From NCBI GenBank assembly GCA_028583605.1, contig CM053329.1, positions 20,001,173 to 20,065,172 on the forward strand: a stretch of DNA of 64,000 nt, written 5' to 3'. Below, one piece after another: positions 1-11,109 of this stretch. Origin of the DNA: Dastarcus helophoroides. Its lineage: Eukaryota; Arthropoda; Insecta; Coleoptera; Bothrideridae. Below the pieces are notes generated by a model, which saw only the letters and a program-made list of their open reading frames with translations, was not told where the DNA came from and did no database searches. Made by a program: the position numbers and the translations under genes. Within the stretch, counting starts at the first letter, position 1, and every line of letters begins with the position of its first letter.

Positions 1-785
1 TTCCGTATTTACTTTTGGGTTTTTTTAAATTAGTCTCTTTTTGGAAATGACAGTTTTTTCGAAATCCGCCTTTTTTTAGACATTTTGATTTTATCTTAAA
101 TCTCACCCTTTATATTTCTAGAAATCCCAACTTCTTGATCGAAATTTATTTTATCTTAAAATTTTGATATTTTTTTCAATTCCGAATGTTTATTAAATTT
201 CGAATTCTCGAAATTTTGATTATTTTTGATATTTCGATCTTTTTCTCGATATTTCAAATTTTTTTAGTATTTGCTATTACGATTTTTTAAAATTAGTTTT
301 TTTTTTAAAATAAACATGGTTTTCTCAAAAACCATCCTTTTTAGAAATTTTTTGGAGTTTTGGAAATGTCGATAGTTTTTTCGAAATCCGCCTCTTTTTC
401 AGACATTTTGATTTTATCTTAAATCTCATCCTTTATGTTTCTAAAAATCTCAACTTCTTCATCGAAATTTGTCTTTATCTTAAAATTTTGATATTTTTTT
501 CAATTTCGAATTTTTATTAAATTTTGAATTCTCGAAATTTTGATTTTTTTTTATATTTCTATCTTTTTCTCGAAATTTTAAATTTTTTTATTATTTGCTT
601 TGAGGATTTTTTTAAACTACCCTTTTTTTAAAAATATCGATGGTTTTCTCAAAAAGCATCCCTTTTAGAATTTTTTACCTTATCTCAAATATAATATCTA
701 TTTATTTTATGTAATTTATTTACTTGAATTGCAACAAAAACTGAAAGTAAAATCGAGGCGAAAAATTAACTGTTTCAAATTCGAC
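1..785. repeat. AT-rich degenerate repeat block
   Basis: The block is made of T-rich segments such as 'aaattttgattttt', 'cgaattctcgaaa' and 'ttctcaaaaaccatcc' recurring every few hundred bases. The same phrases recur at 1440-2925, 12390-12550 and 12740-13060. Nothing coding is seen: stops are frequent and there is no codon-like composition. It probably belongs to the repeat unit that carries the satellite-related core beginning at about 786. Confidence 0.7.
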
Positions 786-1382
786 CAATGATTGCCACGT
801 TGGAGCCGCACACCACCAAAGGTACTGGTTTATTTTTCATTCATCCGTGAAATTGACTGTGGTGTTTTTATTCTTTTGATGCTTCTAATGCGCCTGAAAA
901 CTAGCTAAGTTCGAACGTCATACTTTCCTTAGCTTTTGTTCCGTATGCTTCTGCACAAGATTTCCAAATCCGGTATCACTTTAACATTTTCTCAGCTAGA
1001 TATTTGGGGTTTTTGCTGAAGAGTGTAATCAGAGCAGCCCCTATTACCCACCACTGATGGTCACAATGGAGTTGCACACCACCAAAAGTGCAGGTTCATT
1101 TTTCATTCATCCGTGAAATTGACTGTGGCGTTTTTGTTATTTTGATGCTTCTAATGCGCCTGAAAACTAGCTAAGTTCGAACGTCATACTTTCCTTAGCT
1201 TTTGTTCCTTATGCTTCTATACGCGGTTTCCAAATCCGGTATCACTTTAACACTTTCTCAGCTAGATATTTGAGGTTTTTGCTGAAGAGTGTAATCAGAG
1301 GAGGACCTCTTGTTACCGACCACTGATGGTCACAACGGAGCCACACACCACCAGATACGATTTTATTTTTCATTCATCCACA
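786..1382 (+). repeat. Two dispersed units related to the main satellite
   Basis: Two head-to-tail copies contain the conserved core seen in the 13979-23100 array: 'tggagccgcacaccaccaa', 'cattcatccgtgaaattga', 'ctaatgcgcctg' and 'ttcgaacgtcatactttcc'. A third copy starts at about 1322 and is cut off at about 1382 by the terminus of a TIR element. The flanking AT-rich part differs from the array, so only the core of about 250 bp is shared. The function is unknown. Confidence 0.75.
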
Positions 1383-1440
1383 TAGGCGTAGCTAGAATGG
1401 GGCTCTGAGTGGAGAGCTTGTCCCCCCCCATGGCCCTTGA
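1383..1440 (+). mobile_element. Left terminus of a CATAGGCGTAG TIR element (other end not found)
   Basis: The segment begins CATAGGCGTAGCTAGAAT and continues into a C-run (tcccccccc), the same layout as the left end of the 53921-60351 element. It abruptly interrupts a satellite-related unit (the third copy starting at about 1322) after 'cattcatcca'. The following 1.5 kb has the same AT-rich 'tttcgaattttt' filler as the complete element downstream. No matching right end (CTACGCCTATG) or resumed satellite unit was seen, so this copy is probably truncated. Confidence 0.6.
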
Positions 1441-2925
1441 AGTTGCCGGAAATTTGAATTCAATTGAAATTTCAATTTTTTTCTTCCAAATCCATAATTT
1501 TCTTGAAATTTAGACGATTTCTGATAACTTCAGTTTTTTTCCACATTTCATGATTTTTCAAAACATTTGCCTTTTAATTTATACTGAAAATGTTTGCCTT
1601 TTGTGAAAAATTTCAAATTTTTATTAAATGTCAAATTTTTATTGAATTTCTAATCTTTATTAAATTTCGAATTTTTATTCAATTTCGAATTTTTATTCAA
1701 TTTCGAATTTTTATTCAATTTCGAATTTTTATTAAATTTTGAATTTTTTTCTCAAAATTTTGATTTTTTTGGAAATTTTGATTTTTGTTTTGAAATTTCG
1801 AATTTTTTCTGTATTTACTTTTGGGATTTTTTAAATTTGTCTCTTTTCGAAAATGTCGATAGTTTTCTTGAAATCCGCCTTTTTTTTTAGACATTTTGAT
1901 TTTATCTTAAATCTCATCCTTTATGTTTCTAGCAATCTCAACTTCTTTATCAAAATTTGTCTTTATATTAAAATTTTGATATTTTTTTCAATTTAAAATT
2001 TTTATTAAATTTCGAATTCTCGAAATTTTGATTTTTTTTTGATATTTCGATCTTTTTATCGAAATTTCAAATTTTTTTAGTATTTGCTTTTACGATTTTT
2101 TTAAATTATTCTTTTTTTTAAAATGTCGATGGTATTCTCAAAAACCATCCTTTTGAGAATTTTTTGGAATTTTGGAAATGTCGATAGTTTTTTCAAAATC
2201 CGCCTTTTTTAAGACATTATGATTTTATCTTAAATCTTATCATTTATGTTTCTAGAATTCTCAACTTCTTAGAAATTCGTCTTTATCTTAAAATTTTGAT
2301 ATATTTTTCAATTCCAAATTTTAATTAAATTTCGAATTCTCGAAATTTTGATTTTTTTTTTGATATTTGGATCTTTTTATCGAAATTTCAATTTTTTTTA
2401 TTATTTGATTTTACGTTTGAAATTACTCTTTTTTTAAAAATGTCGAGGGTTTTCTCAAAAACCATCCATTTAAGAATTTTTTTGGAATTATGGAAATGTC
2501 GACAGTTTTTTTCGAAATCCGCTTTTTTTTAGACACTATGATTTTATCTTAAATCATCCTTTATGTTTTTAGAAATCTCAACTTCTTCATCAAAATTTGT
2601 CTTTATCTTAAAATTTTGATATTTTTTCAATTTCGAATTTTTATTAAATTTCGAATTCTCGAAATTTTGATTATTTTTGATAATTCGATCTTTCTCTCGA
2701 AATTTCAAATTTTTTTAGTATTTGCTTTTTCGATTTTTTAAAATTAGTCTTTTTTTAAAAATATCAATGATTTTCTCAAAAACCATCCTTTTTGGAATTT
2801 TTTACCTTATCTCAAATTCAATATCTCTTTCTTTTATGTAATTTATTTACTTGAATCGCAACAAAAATTGAAAGTAAAATCCAGGCGAAAAAAATAACTG
2901 TTTCAAATTCAACCACTGATTTTCA
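1441..2925. repeat. AT-rich degenerate repeat block with ~300-bp internal duplications
   Basis: Segments containing 'tttagacattttgatttta', 'aatctcatcctttatgttt' and 'aaaaaccatcc' recur about every 300 bp (for example near 1885, 2205 and 2530). 'cgaatttttattcaatttcga' runs occur at about 1670-1740. No coding potential is seen. Confidence 0.65.
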
Positions 2926-3250
2926 CAATGGAGCCGCACGCCACCAAAGGAACAGGTTTATTTCTCATTCATCCGTGAAACTTACTGTCGTGATTTTGTT
3001 ATTTTGATGCTCCTAATGCGCCTGCAAAACTAGCTACGTTCGAACGTCATACTTTCCTTAGCTTTTGTTCTGTGTGCTTCTACACGTCATTTCCAAACCC
3101 CAGTCACTTTCTCAGCTAGATATTTCCAAACTGGACCGAAGAAATGTTAAATAAATTGAAAAAAAAAAACATAATATTTCCGGTCAATAAGGGTCTACCA
3201 TGAAGAATAGATATTTGGGGTTTTTGCTGGAGAATTTAATCAGAGGACTC
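2926..3250 (+). repeat. Satellite-related unit interrupted by an 83-bp insertion
   Basis: The unit has the same core as 786-1320 ('atggagccgcacgccaccaa', 'ctaatgcgcctgcaaaacta'). It is contiguous until 'cagctagatattt', where an insertion splits it. The sequence resumes with 'atatttggggtttttgctg' at about 3211. Confidence 0.75.
3126..3208. mobile_element. 83-bp insertion with 8-bp target duplication
   Basis: The insertion is flanked by direct repeats AGATATTT at 3118-3125 and 3209-3216. The unbroken copies near 1000 and 1265 have a single AGATATTT, or a close variant, at this place. The insert contains 'gaagaaatgttaaataaatt' followed by an A-run, and a related string with an A-run occurs at about 28453-28490 inside a different satellite. 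The class is unclear: a short non-autonomous element, or the 3' end of one, is likely. Confidence 0.55.
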
Positions 3251-3384
3251 CCTGTTACCTAAAGGAGGCAATACCTTGGCACAAATAAATTACCTTCGTC
3301 GGACGAAGCCCTAAGTATTAAAACTTATTATGATAGGTTAAGTATACTGCTTGACCTCTTTTTTCAATTAACCTTCCTTTAAAT

Positions 3385-3660
3385 ACAAATCTTGTTCCTT
3401 GAAACCAAGAAAGATTAAAACACACAACAAACGTTGCTCTAACGGGTTTCGATAGCCAAGCTATCATCTTCAGAGAGGTATCTTTAACGCATTTTGATAG
3501 CCAGGCTATTATCTTCAGGGAAGTATCCTCTGAAGATGATAGCTTGGCTATCGAAACGCGTTAGAGCAACATTTGTTGTAATTTTTAATCTTTCCTGGTT
3601 TCAGGGGACAAGATTTGTATTTCAATTTTTGAAGATAACCAAGGACTGTTCCACCAAAAC
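3385..3660. repeat. Palindromic dispersed repeat with hammerhead-like hairpin
   Basis: The left arm runs 'caaatcttgttcc...gttgctctaacg' and the right arm is its reverse complement 'cgttagagcaac...ggggacaagatttg'. Between them lie three copies of a GATAGC/GCTATC hairpin in opposite orientations. Related copies occur at 7612-7815, 13240-13345, 34935-35150, 52060-52210, 52860-53030 and 53700-53870. A nearby 'ctttcctggtttcag' resembles a splice acceptor. This may be a fragment of a Penelope-like retroelement, which is inferred only from the hairpin. Confidence 0.6.
3530..3566 (+). ncRNA. Hammerhead-ribozyme-like motif (candidate)
   Basis: The order CTGAAGA, then a hairpin GATAGC-TTG-GCTATC, then GAAA, a palindromic ACGCGT and T matches the hammerhead core layout CUGANGA / stem II / GAAA / stem III / UH. 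One unpaired T sits at the base of stem II and stem I is weak, so activity is doubtful. Other copies keep the stem with compensatory changes. Known hammerheads of this minimal type occur in Penelope-like retroelements. Confidence 0.35.
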
Positions 3661-4490
3661 CTTCCTGTACTGAAAAAACCTTTTTCGAGTTTTCGACATT
3701 TTCTCGATATTTGGACTTTTCTCTTAAAATTTGGCCTATTTTCTGAAAAATTTTTCTTTTGCCGTTGAAATTTCAAATTTATTCTAAAATTCGGCTGCTT
3801 TTTTCAAAAATTCGACTTGCTCAAAATTTTTTTTCTCAAAATTCGTCGTTTTTTTTTAATTTTGTTATTTCCCAAAATTTGACTTTTTTTGAAAATTCCA
3901 CTTTTTTTCTGATTCTCCTTTCTGCAAATTTCGACTTGTTTACAAACTTCGTCTTTTTCTCAAAATGTGGTGGATATTTTGATAAAAAAATAAAAATTTT
4001 TAGCATATTTTTTATGTGGAATACAATTTCCACATAAAAAATATGCTAAAAAACAAGACTTGTATTTCAATTTTTGAAGATAACCAAGGACTGTTCCACC
4101 ACAACCTTTCTGTACTGAAAAAACCTTTTTCGAGTTTTCGACATTTTTTCGATATTTGGACTTTTTTTTCAAAATTTGGACTTTTCTCTCAAAATTCGGC
4201 CTTTTTTCTGAAAAATGTTTCTTTTGTCGTTGAAGTTTCAAATTTAATCTAATATTCGGCTGCTTTTTTCAAAAATTCGACTTGCTCAAAATTTTTTTCT
4301 CAAAATTCGTCGTTTTTTTTTAAATTTTATTTCCCAAAATTTGACTTTCCACTTTTTTTCTGATTCTCCTTTCTGCAAATTTCGACTTGTTTACAAACTT
4401 TGTCTTTTTCTTAAAATTTGGTGGATATTTTGATAAAAAAGTAAAAATTTTTAGCATATTTTTTATGTGGAAATTGTAAAAAGTATTTTT
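3610..4490 (+). repeat. Tandem duplication of ~450 bp
   Basis: The phrase 'aataccaaggactgttcc'-like with 'gtactgaaaaaacctttttc' occurs at about 3636 and again at about 4082. Both are followed by the same AT-rich run ending in 'ggtggatattttgataaaa' and 'tttttagcatattttttatg'. Several small deletions separate the two units. Small open frames in both orientations here are low-complexity and are not considered genes. Confidence 0.7.
3998..4052. repeat. Near-perfect 24-bp palindrome at the junction of the duplication
   Basis: The left arm 'ttttagcatattttttatg' plus 'tggaa' is followed by a 6-base spacer and its reverse complement. It lies exactly at the boundary between the two ~450-bp units. The second unit carries only the left half (about 4452-4471), so the palindrome marks the duplication joint. 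Confidence 0.75.
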
Positions 4491-5340
4491 TAGGAGTTTT
4501 GAATTTTTATAAGGACGAAAATTTTGGATAATTTAAATTTTAATTTGTTTCTCAAAATTTCGACGACGTTTATTTTACTAGTGGATATTTTCTGATGTCA
4601 GAGTGGGGCAAGGGAAAAGAAACTTGTCTTTCACTCAGGTGGTCATTCAAGAATAAATATAAAGTCAGGAAATGCCTTTTTCTTGAAATTTGGACTTTTT
4701 TCCTGAAATTTTCATCAAAATTCGCCCTTTTTTTCGATATTTTAATTTTTTTTCAAAGTTAGTTTGGGTTTTCGAAACATCAGATGTCGACCTCGAAAAT
4801 CGTCGCTTTTTTCAAAATTAAGATATTTTTCATGTGTTCAAAAAAAAGAAGGATTTTTATGTTAAATTTGAGATTCTGAAAATTCAGATTTTATTCCAAA
4901 ACTGTGATTTATTACAATTCGTCTTTTTCCAAATTATTTCATACTCAAAATTCCACTGCTTCCTCTCAAAATTTGACTGTATTAAAAATTTTGAATATTT
5001 TATAGAAATTTCGACCTTTTTCTCAAAGTTTTGACTGTCCAGAAATTTCAATATGTTTTTCAAAATTCTTCCTATTGTCGAAGTTTTAAATTGAGTTTTT
5101 TCATTCAAAATTTGACTTTATCTCAAAATTTAATTATTTTTCTAGAATTTTGGTAAAATGGAAGACATTTTGAGAATAATATTTTTACGAAATTTAGGGA
5201 AAAATATTTCTTGCAAATTTCGAGATTGGCAAAATTTAAATGGGAGTAAATATTGTCAAAGAAATATTTTTGTAAGCTGGTTTCTTTTCTCCAAACTCGA
5301 TTTATTTTAGAAATTGCTGGTTTTCTCACAAAATTCTGCA
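4490..5340. repeat. AT-rich repeat-derived DNA
   Basis: This is T-rich degenerate sequence with 'aaaatttcgac' and 'tttctcaaaa' words. A less AT-rich insert at 4588-4670 ('gatgtcagagtggggcaagg') resembles the 'gccacatgaggtagggtag' segments of the 650-bp tandem at 54000-56930. No gene is seen. Confidence 0.55.
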
Positions 5341-5349
5341 AGTAAGACC

Positions 5350-5460
5350 CAATGAAAAGTCAACATTCGCATTCGCATTCTCGACTGTTGGAAATGAATA
5401 TACGCATTCGCACTGGCATTCGCGTCCGCGAATGTGGAAAAACCAACATTCGTTACATCC
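5350..5460. repeat. Short GCATTCGC-type minisatellite
   Basis: Variants of ATTCGC/CATTCG are repeated about nine times in 100 bases, including 'cattcgcattcgcattc' and 'gcattcgcactggcattcgc', with inverted copies at the end ('gcgaatgtgg'). It marks the boundary between the AT-rich block and the single-copy region to its right. Confidence 0.6.
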
Positions 5461-5519
5461 CAAGTTTCTACATATCACAAAATAATTTTGATTGCATTGA
5501 ATTGTAATCAATTTACGTC

Positions 5520-7560
5520 TATAAACTTACCTAAATAGTAATTCTTTAATTAATTATGAATAGTATAGAAGTTTGCCAATTAAATATTCTGTAATGAAAC
5601 AGTAGGAGATGCTACACCTGAAAATATCTGCAACTAAAAGTCTTAGTTTGTTTTTTTTATTTTTGGATTATTATTGACTCGTTTTAAATTATTTCAGCCC
5701 AGACTGGACTCGGGAAGCTAAAATAAAATTGTGAAACAACACCCACAGGTTTTGGCCTTCCTTAACCTCATCAGTATGGTTGAACATTTTCAACTTTTGG
5801 TTATAAGTCAGCCGCATACATACGAAACGAACGTGAATTCCATTGAATAAGTTATAACTGGCTTTCAATTGTATCTTAAAGGAACATTAAGCTACCTCTT
5901 AATTAAAGCAGTTATTGCTGAAAATTACAACCAGGATGTACGATGTAACTGAGATTACAAAGGTCGCTAGTGGTGAGGTAACTTCCGTTCTTGTACTATG
6001 GGTTGCATAACAACGCCCTCGGCATTTACGTAGTTTAAACTTAACAAATCATGTTAATTAAATGTTTTGTGACGTACAACAACCGCGCCTCATTAATGGG
6101 ACCAAAAGAGGCAGAAACAGATCCCTGGTTATTGGTTGTAATTTGAAATTTAATGCATACAAAATGTAGTCGCCGCCTAATGTCGCATAATTCGGGGACT
6201 ATGTAAATAGAAATTTTTGAGGCTATTTGTTACACTTGGAGCCGCTTCAAATAAATGTTATATTAAATCCACGATATAGCGCACAACGAAGATGAGTAAA
6301 AATCGACCAAGACGATAAACTTGGCGGTTATGATACACGAAATGAATAATCGCTTGTGCGACACTCGTATTTTTAAATGTGGATGTTAGATGAACGTTTT
6401 GCTAAGAAGCTGCCGGTTTTGAAATACCTGAGCATATGCATGAAGATGAGTTATGGCGGCGTATTTTTAACCGGTGCCTCGACATCATCATAACTCGAAT
6501 TTCGCGTGATGCAATTACTCACATTTGACTCGCACAATTGCTCATTACTCAGAGACAATCGTAGGTGACTCGAAATATTTCAATTATTTCACTTGTTTAC
6601 GAACTAGGGAACGCACCTTTTCGCGTCGCTAATCAACGGGGCGACGGGCGGCGGCGGCGTTAACCAGTCCATCATCCCACGTAACTTCAGGCATCGGGTC
6701 CGCATATTAGTCTTGGTCCAAACTGCTGTGCCATCTTCATCAATCTTTTCTTTAATTTATCGTCTTATTTCCCATTGTCATTTTTCATTCAGAGTCCCGT
6801 CTACATCTTCATTTTAAATTGAACACGAGATATAAAATTATTACGAGATTATAACGAAAATTACGTAGATTAATGCCCCATCTATTTTAACACACTCTTA
6901 AGATTAACCTTATTTATATTACATCGCATGTTTCGACTGAAGAATACAAATAGTTTCTATGTGTAGTACACGTGCAAGTCACATTTTGGTTTAGATTCAA
7001 TCACCGTAGACCGCTTAATTACTTGTGGATTTCGTGGACCAGTTACCGCCGACATTATAAATCGCCAAAGTCCGCCGGATGACCAAATTTTAATTAAAAT
7101 TCTTACCGAGTGCTCGCTCCTTTTTTTTCCATAAAACGGGCACTTAGCACAGTGCCATCTTCAGCCGACCCAAGTCGTTAATCAAGATGCAAATTAAGTT
7201 GTTTTATTTAAATACAGAACCGGAATTCGAACCGTAGTACGGCCTAAAATTCGACTAAGGAAACATAAGTCTTCCTTAGAGAAGAAATCACGTGATTCTT
7301 AGGTTAGAGTTCTCGATTTTTTTACCTTGTTAGCTTTTTTAGAGCCACCTCAGGTCTTCGGCTTCATATTTACTTCGTGATTTTCCCAGCTTTAGTGACC
7401 AAATCAAATTTGGTTATATAACTGAAGCTTAGACATTTTTCAAATTTAGTGCTCAAGATAACCGAAACCGGTGCATGCACCAAATATCTACGACATAAAG
7501 TTAACAGTCTTAGGTCTAAGCTTTGTATTTATTTCATGAATAAACAAAATAATCAATTTT
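5520..7560. other. Single-copy non-coding region with a GC-rich island
   Basis: This 2-kb segment has more even base composition than its surroundings and no repeat similarity inside the window. It contains many TAAT/ATTA homeodomain-type words and a GC-rich patch at about 6605-6710 ('gcgacgggcggcggcggcg'). Frames are short in all directions and no exon could be defined. It could be conserved non-coding (enhancer) DNA, but this is only inferred from composition. Confidence 0.35.
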
Positions 7561-7611
7561 GTCTAGAATCTTCAAATTCGATTAGCTAGTTTTACACTTT
7601 CAGTTCTCAGT

Positions 7612-7815
7612 AATTTTGGTGGAACGGACTGGTCCTTGGTTATTTTAAAAAATTTCAGGAAAGATTAAGAAACACAACAGAGGTTGCTCTAACGCGTTTC
7701 GATAGCCAAGCTATCATCTCTCTGAAGATTGAAACGCGTTAGAGCAACCTCTGCTGTGTTTTTTAACCTTTCTTGGTTTCAGGGGACGATATTTGTATTT
7801 TAAGTTTTTTGTAAG
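7612..7815. repeat. Palindromic dispersed repeat, second copy
   Basis: It begins 'tttggtggaacggactgg', runs to 'ggttgctctaacgcgtttcg', then folds back as 'gaaacgcgttagagcaacc' and 'tttcttggtttcagggg'. The hairpin loop region is partly deleted compared with 3437-3600 ('atctctctgaagattgaaac'). It belongs to the same family as 3385-3660. Confidence 0.65.
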
Positions 7816-7894
7816 TTTTTCTAAAGGTTGCGTCATAAACTGAAATTGTCGACGTTTTTCCAAAAGGTCGAATGTGCTTCATCTTTTTAAAAAA

Positions 7895-9550
7895 CTAAAG
7901 CTGCATACCAACGACATATGGGTTTACTTTACATTCATCCGTAAATGTGACTTTCGGGTTTTCGTTGTTTTCAGGCTCCTAATGCGCCTGTAGAATTAAC
8001 GAAGCTCGAGCATAATACTTTCCTCAGTTCATGTTTCCTAATCTTACAAGATATGGTTTCGAATTCTAGTATTCGAATAGTTTTCCTAATTAGATATTTG
8101 AAGTTCCTGCTAGATGATGCATTAAGAGGGCCTCCTCTTGCGAAAAAATTTCTTCCGATATAGCTATCCACTGGAGGAATCATCACTGCGGCAAAAGTTA
8201 AGGGCCTTTGTGGGACGAACATCTGCTGGGCAAGTTAGGTGCACTTACCTAATTACGCAATATTTATCCCTTTTTATCAAGCAACTTTTTTGTTCTAATT
8301 TTTTTTTTGTCAAAAATAAATAACTAGACCTTACAGAGAGTAACTTGCAGGTTTAAAAACCCTACTAGCATTTTCTGTACAGTCATTATTTCGCATGTTA
8401 TTGATTACCAAAACCAAAAAGGACTTTTTTGTTTTAAATAATGATAACTGAGCAAAAAATTATACTGTAAGGCGCAGGCATCTAATGATGCACAGAGGAA
8501 GATTTCTTCTTTTTCCACCTAGCTTCTTGTTTTGTCTTGCTCAGCAAGCCAAGGCAAGATGTTTTACTTCTTATCTTGCCAATTACTTGCTGGTTTGATT
8601 CTTGTCTTGCTTAACCAGCAGAGTCTTGTTTTTTCTTATTTTTGCTGGCTTGTTTGTTTTGCTCATGATCAACAATAAAACAGATTTAAAAATTGGGATA
8701 TGGTCATCATCATTTATAAAAGGAATAAAGACAAAATAAAACGATAAATTGGAGATGTAAGCTGTCAAAATAAAAACTTTCTCACAATTTATTTTAAAAC
8801 GTCGAAATTTTTATACGAAAGTAAAAATTTTGGAAAAAACTGAAAGTAAAACAGATTTTTTAACCTAAAATTTTAAATTTAGGATGGAAATTTCAAAAAT
8901 AAAGTTGATATCAAAACGATATAACCATAGATCTGACACTAGTGTGAAATCTATGGATAGAACTGACGAATCCGAATCCTACCACTGATTGCTTCAATGG
9001 AGCCGCACACCACCAAAGATATGTTATTATTTTACATTTATCCGCGAAGTTGCCTGTTGGGTTTTAGTTATTTTTGGGCCCCTAGTATGTTTCTAAAACG
9101 TATTTTCTTTCGTTTTTATTTTCAAGTTCTTTTAACAAGTGATTTCCAATCCTGGTATCCCAATGGCTTTCTAAACTAATTATTTGGAGTTCTTTCCAAA
9201 AGATGTATTGTTGTGAAAAAATTCTGAATCAGTCTTAACGTCGCCAGGGGTTAATTATTTCTGTGAGACAAAATGATTACATAATTTTTTAACAGTCAAC
9301 TATTTTTGTTCAGTCAAGTAACTTGTATTAAAAAATTTTTCATCAAAAAGGACCAAGACTTTTAGAGGATAATTTACAGTTTTCAAAACTTTACATGCAT
9401 TTTTTGTGCAATCATTATTTCTTAAGTTATTGATTAATAAAGTCAAAATTGAATTTTTTGTTTTAAACGACAATTACTTAATAAAAAATATTATACAATA
9501 CTAAGGGACAATTACTCAGTGAAAAATTATTGTATAAAACTACGACATCA
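7895..9550 (+). repeat. Two diverged ~1-kb copies of a satellite-related repeat
   Basis: Copies start near 7905 ('gctgcataccaac', 'cattcatccgtaaatgtga', 'aatgcgcctgtagaatta') and 8979 ('ccactgattgcttcaatgga', 'gccgcacaccaccaaag'). Their right halves also match each other: 8330-8470 and 9340-9500 share 'cattttctgtacagtcattatttc'-like text and 'ttttttgttttaaa'. A run of TCTTGTCTTGCT/GCTGG words at 8510-8660 is unique to the first copy. Short open frames here are not convincing genes. Confidence 0.6.
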
Positions 9551-9612
9551 GTCAGATTAATTAGAAAAGCTTTGATGAGGAATCACTACAAATAAAAATT
9601 ATGAAATTTATA

Positions 9613-11096
9613 TACAGCGTGTCCCACTAGTGCGAGAAAGTCCAATAACTATGTTAAAATGAAGAATATATGGATTATTCTTTTTACGGTGTTGTCACAT
9701 TTCTCGAAATGTACAAATTAAAAATATTTTTAACTACACAGGGTGTTCCACTTTTCCTGGCCAGACACCAACTTTTGTTTTTTGAATAGAAACACACATT
9801 TTTTATATTTTATTTGGATTCTACATCAAAAATAAAGGGTACTTTCTGTAGAATAGTCCTATTCGAATATTCACGGTTTTTGAATTATCTCGCTTGAAAA
9901 GTTTTTCTAGTCGATATTGGCTGCTTACATTATTTGATACTAACAGATTATGCTAAGAGCTACTAGGCCCATTTTTTTATTAGTTGTTTAGTAAGGACGA
10001 CCTTTTCGAATCGTGCTCCAAAAACTGCCCTGCGTTATACAGGGTGACCAAAATATTATGTCAAAATTGACAATTTAAAAATTAAAAAATTTCGAAAATT
10101 TTAAATGCAACACCCTGTATATTTTCATACCGTGAGATTCAGAATTAAATTCTCTACAACTTTGCTACAGCTGCTCATATACCTAAATTCATTAGTTTCT
10201 CATGAAATCTCATTTTTATGAAAAAATGCGAAGTTTACAAATAGTTTATTTGTAAGATAACGTAGTAGGCACCTGTCAAAGGATAATCAATCAATAAACA
10301 GTTACCATGAGCTTCTCCTAAGGCGTACACCATATTTATTAATTCTTCTTTAGAGTAATTCATTTCACAATTATTAGTGTAACTTTTCTATTGAACTTTA
10401 TGTCACTCGAAAATTTGTATGATTATCCTTTGACAGGTGCCTACTACGTTATCTTACAAATAAACTATTTGTAAACTTCGCATTTTTTCATAAAAATGAG
10501 ATTTCATGAGAAACTAATGAATTTAGGTATATGGGCAGGTGTAGCAAAGTTGTAGAGAATTTAATTCTGCATCTCATGGTATGAAAATATACAGAGTGTT
10601 GCATTTAAAATTTTCGAAATTTTTCAATTTTTAAATTGTCAATTTTGACATGATATTTTGGTCACTCTGTATAACGCAGAGCAGTTTTTGGAGCACGATT
10701 CGGAAGAGTCGTCCTTACTAAACATCTGATAAAAAAATGGGCATAGTAGCTCTTAGCATAACCTGTTAGTATCAAATAATGTAAGCAGCCAATATCGACT
10801 AGAAAAACCTTTCAAGCGAGATAACTCAAAAACCGTGAATATTCGAATAGGACTATTCTTCAAAAAGTACCCTTTATTTTTAATGTAAAATCCGAAAAAA
10901 ATATAAAAAATGTGTGTTTCCGTTTAAAAAACAAAAGTTGGTGTCTGGCCAGGAAAAGTGGAACACCCTGTGTAGTTAAAAATATTTTTAATTTGTACAT
11001 TTCGAGAAATGTGACAACACCGTAAAAAGAATAATCCATATATTCCTCATTTTAACATAGATATTGGACTTTCCCGCACAAGTGGGACACGCTGTA
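9613..11096. mobile_element. Foldback (long inverted repeat) DNA element, TA target site
   Basis: The element begins TACAGCGTGTCCCACT and ends with the reverse complement AGTGGGACACGCTGTA, flanked by TA on both sides (9611-9612 and 11097-11098). The arms are both 677 bp (9613-10289 and 10420-11096), with few mismatches, around a 130-bp unique spacer. There is no transposase frame, so this is a non-autonomous foldback or MITE-like element. A TA target suggests Tc1/mariner-type mobilisation (inference). Each arm contains further nested TACAGGGTG-type termini. Confidence 0.85.
10038..10119. mobile_element. 82-bp mini-TIR element nested in left foldback arm
   Basis: It begins TACAGGGTGACC, ends CACCCTGTA, and is flanked by TA. 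The body is AT-rich. The right arm holds the mirror copy of equal length at 10590-10671 (TACAGAGTG...CACTCTGTA), so the insertion was present before, or was copied with, the arm. Confidence 0.6.
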
Positions 11097-11109
11097 TATT
11101 TTTGAAATA

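Noticed and set aside
3585..5341. Many 60-93-codon frames in both orientations
   Set aside because: Low-complexity Phe/Lys/Ile-rich text from AT-rich repeats; the same words occur in duplicated units.
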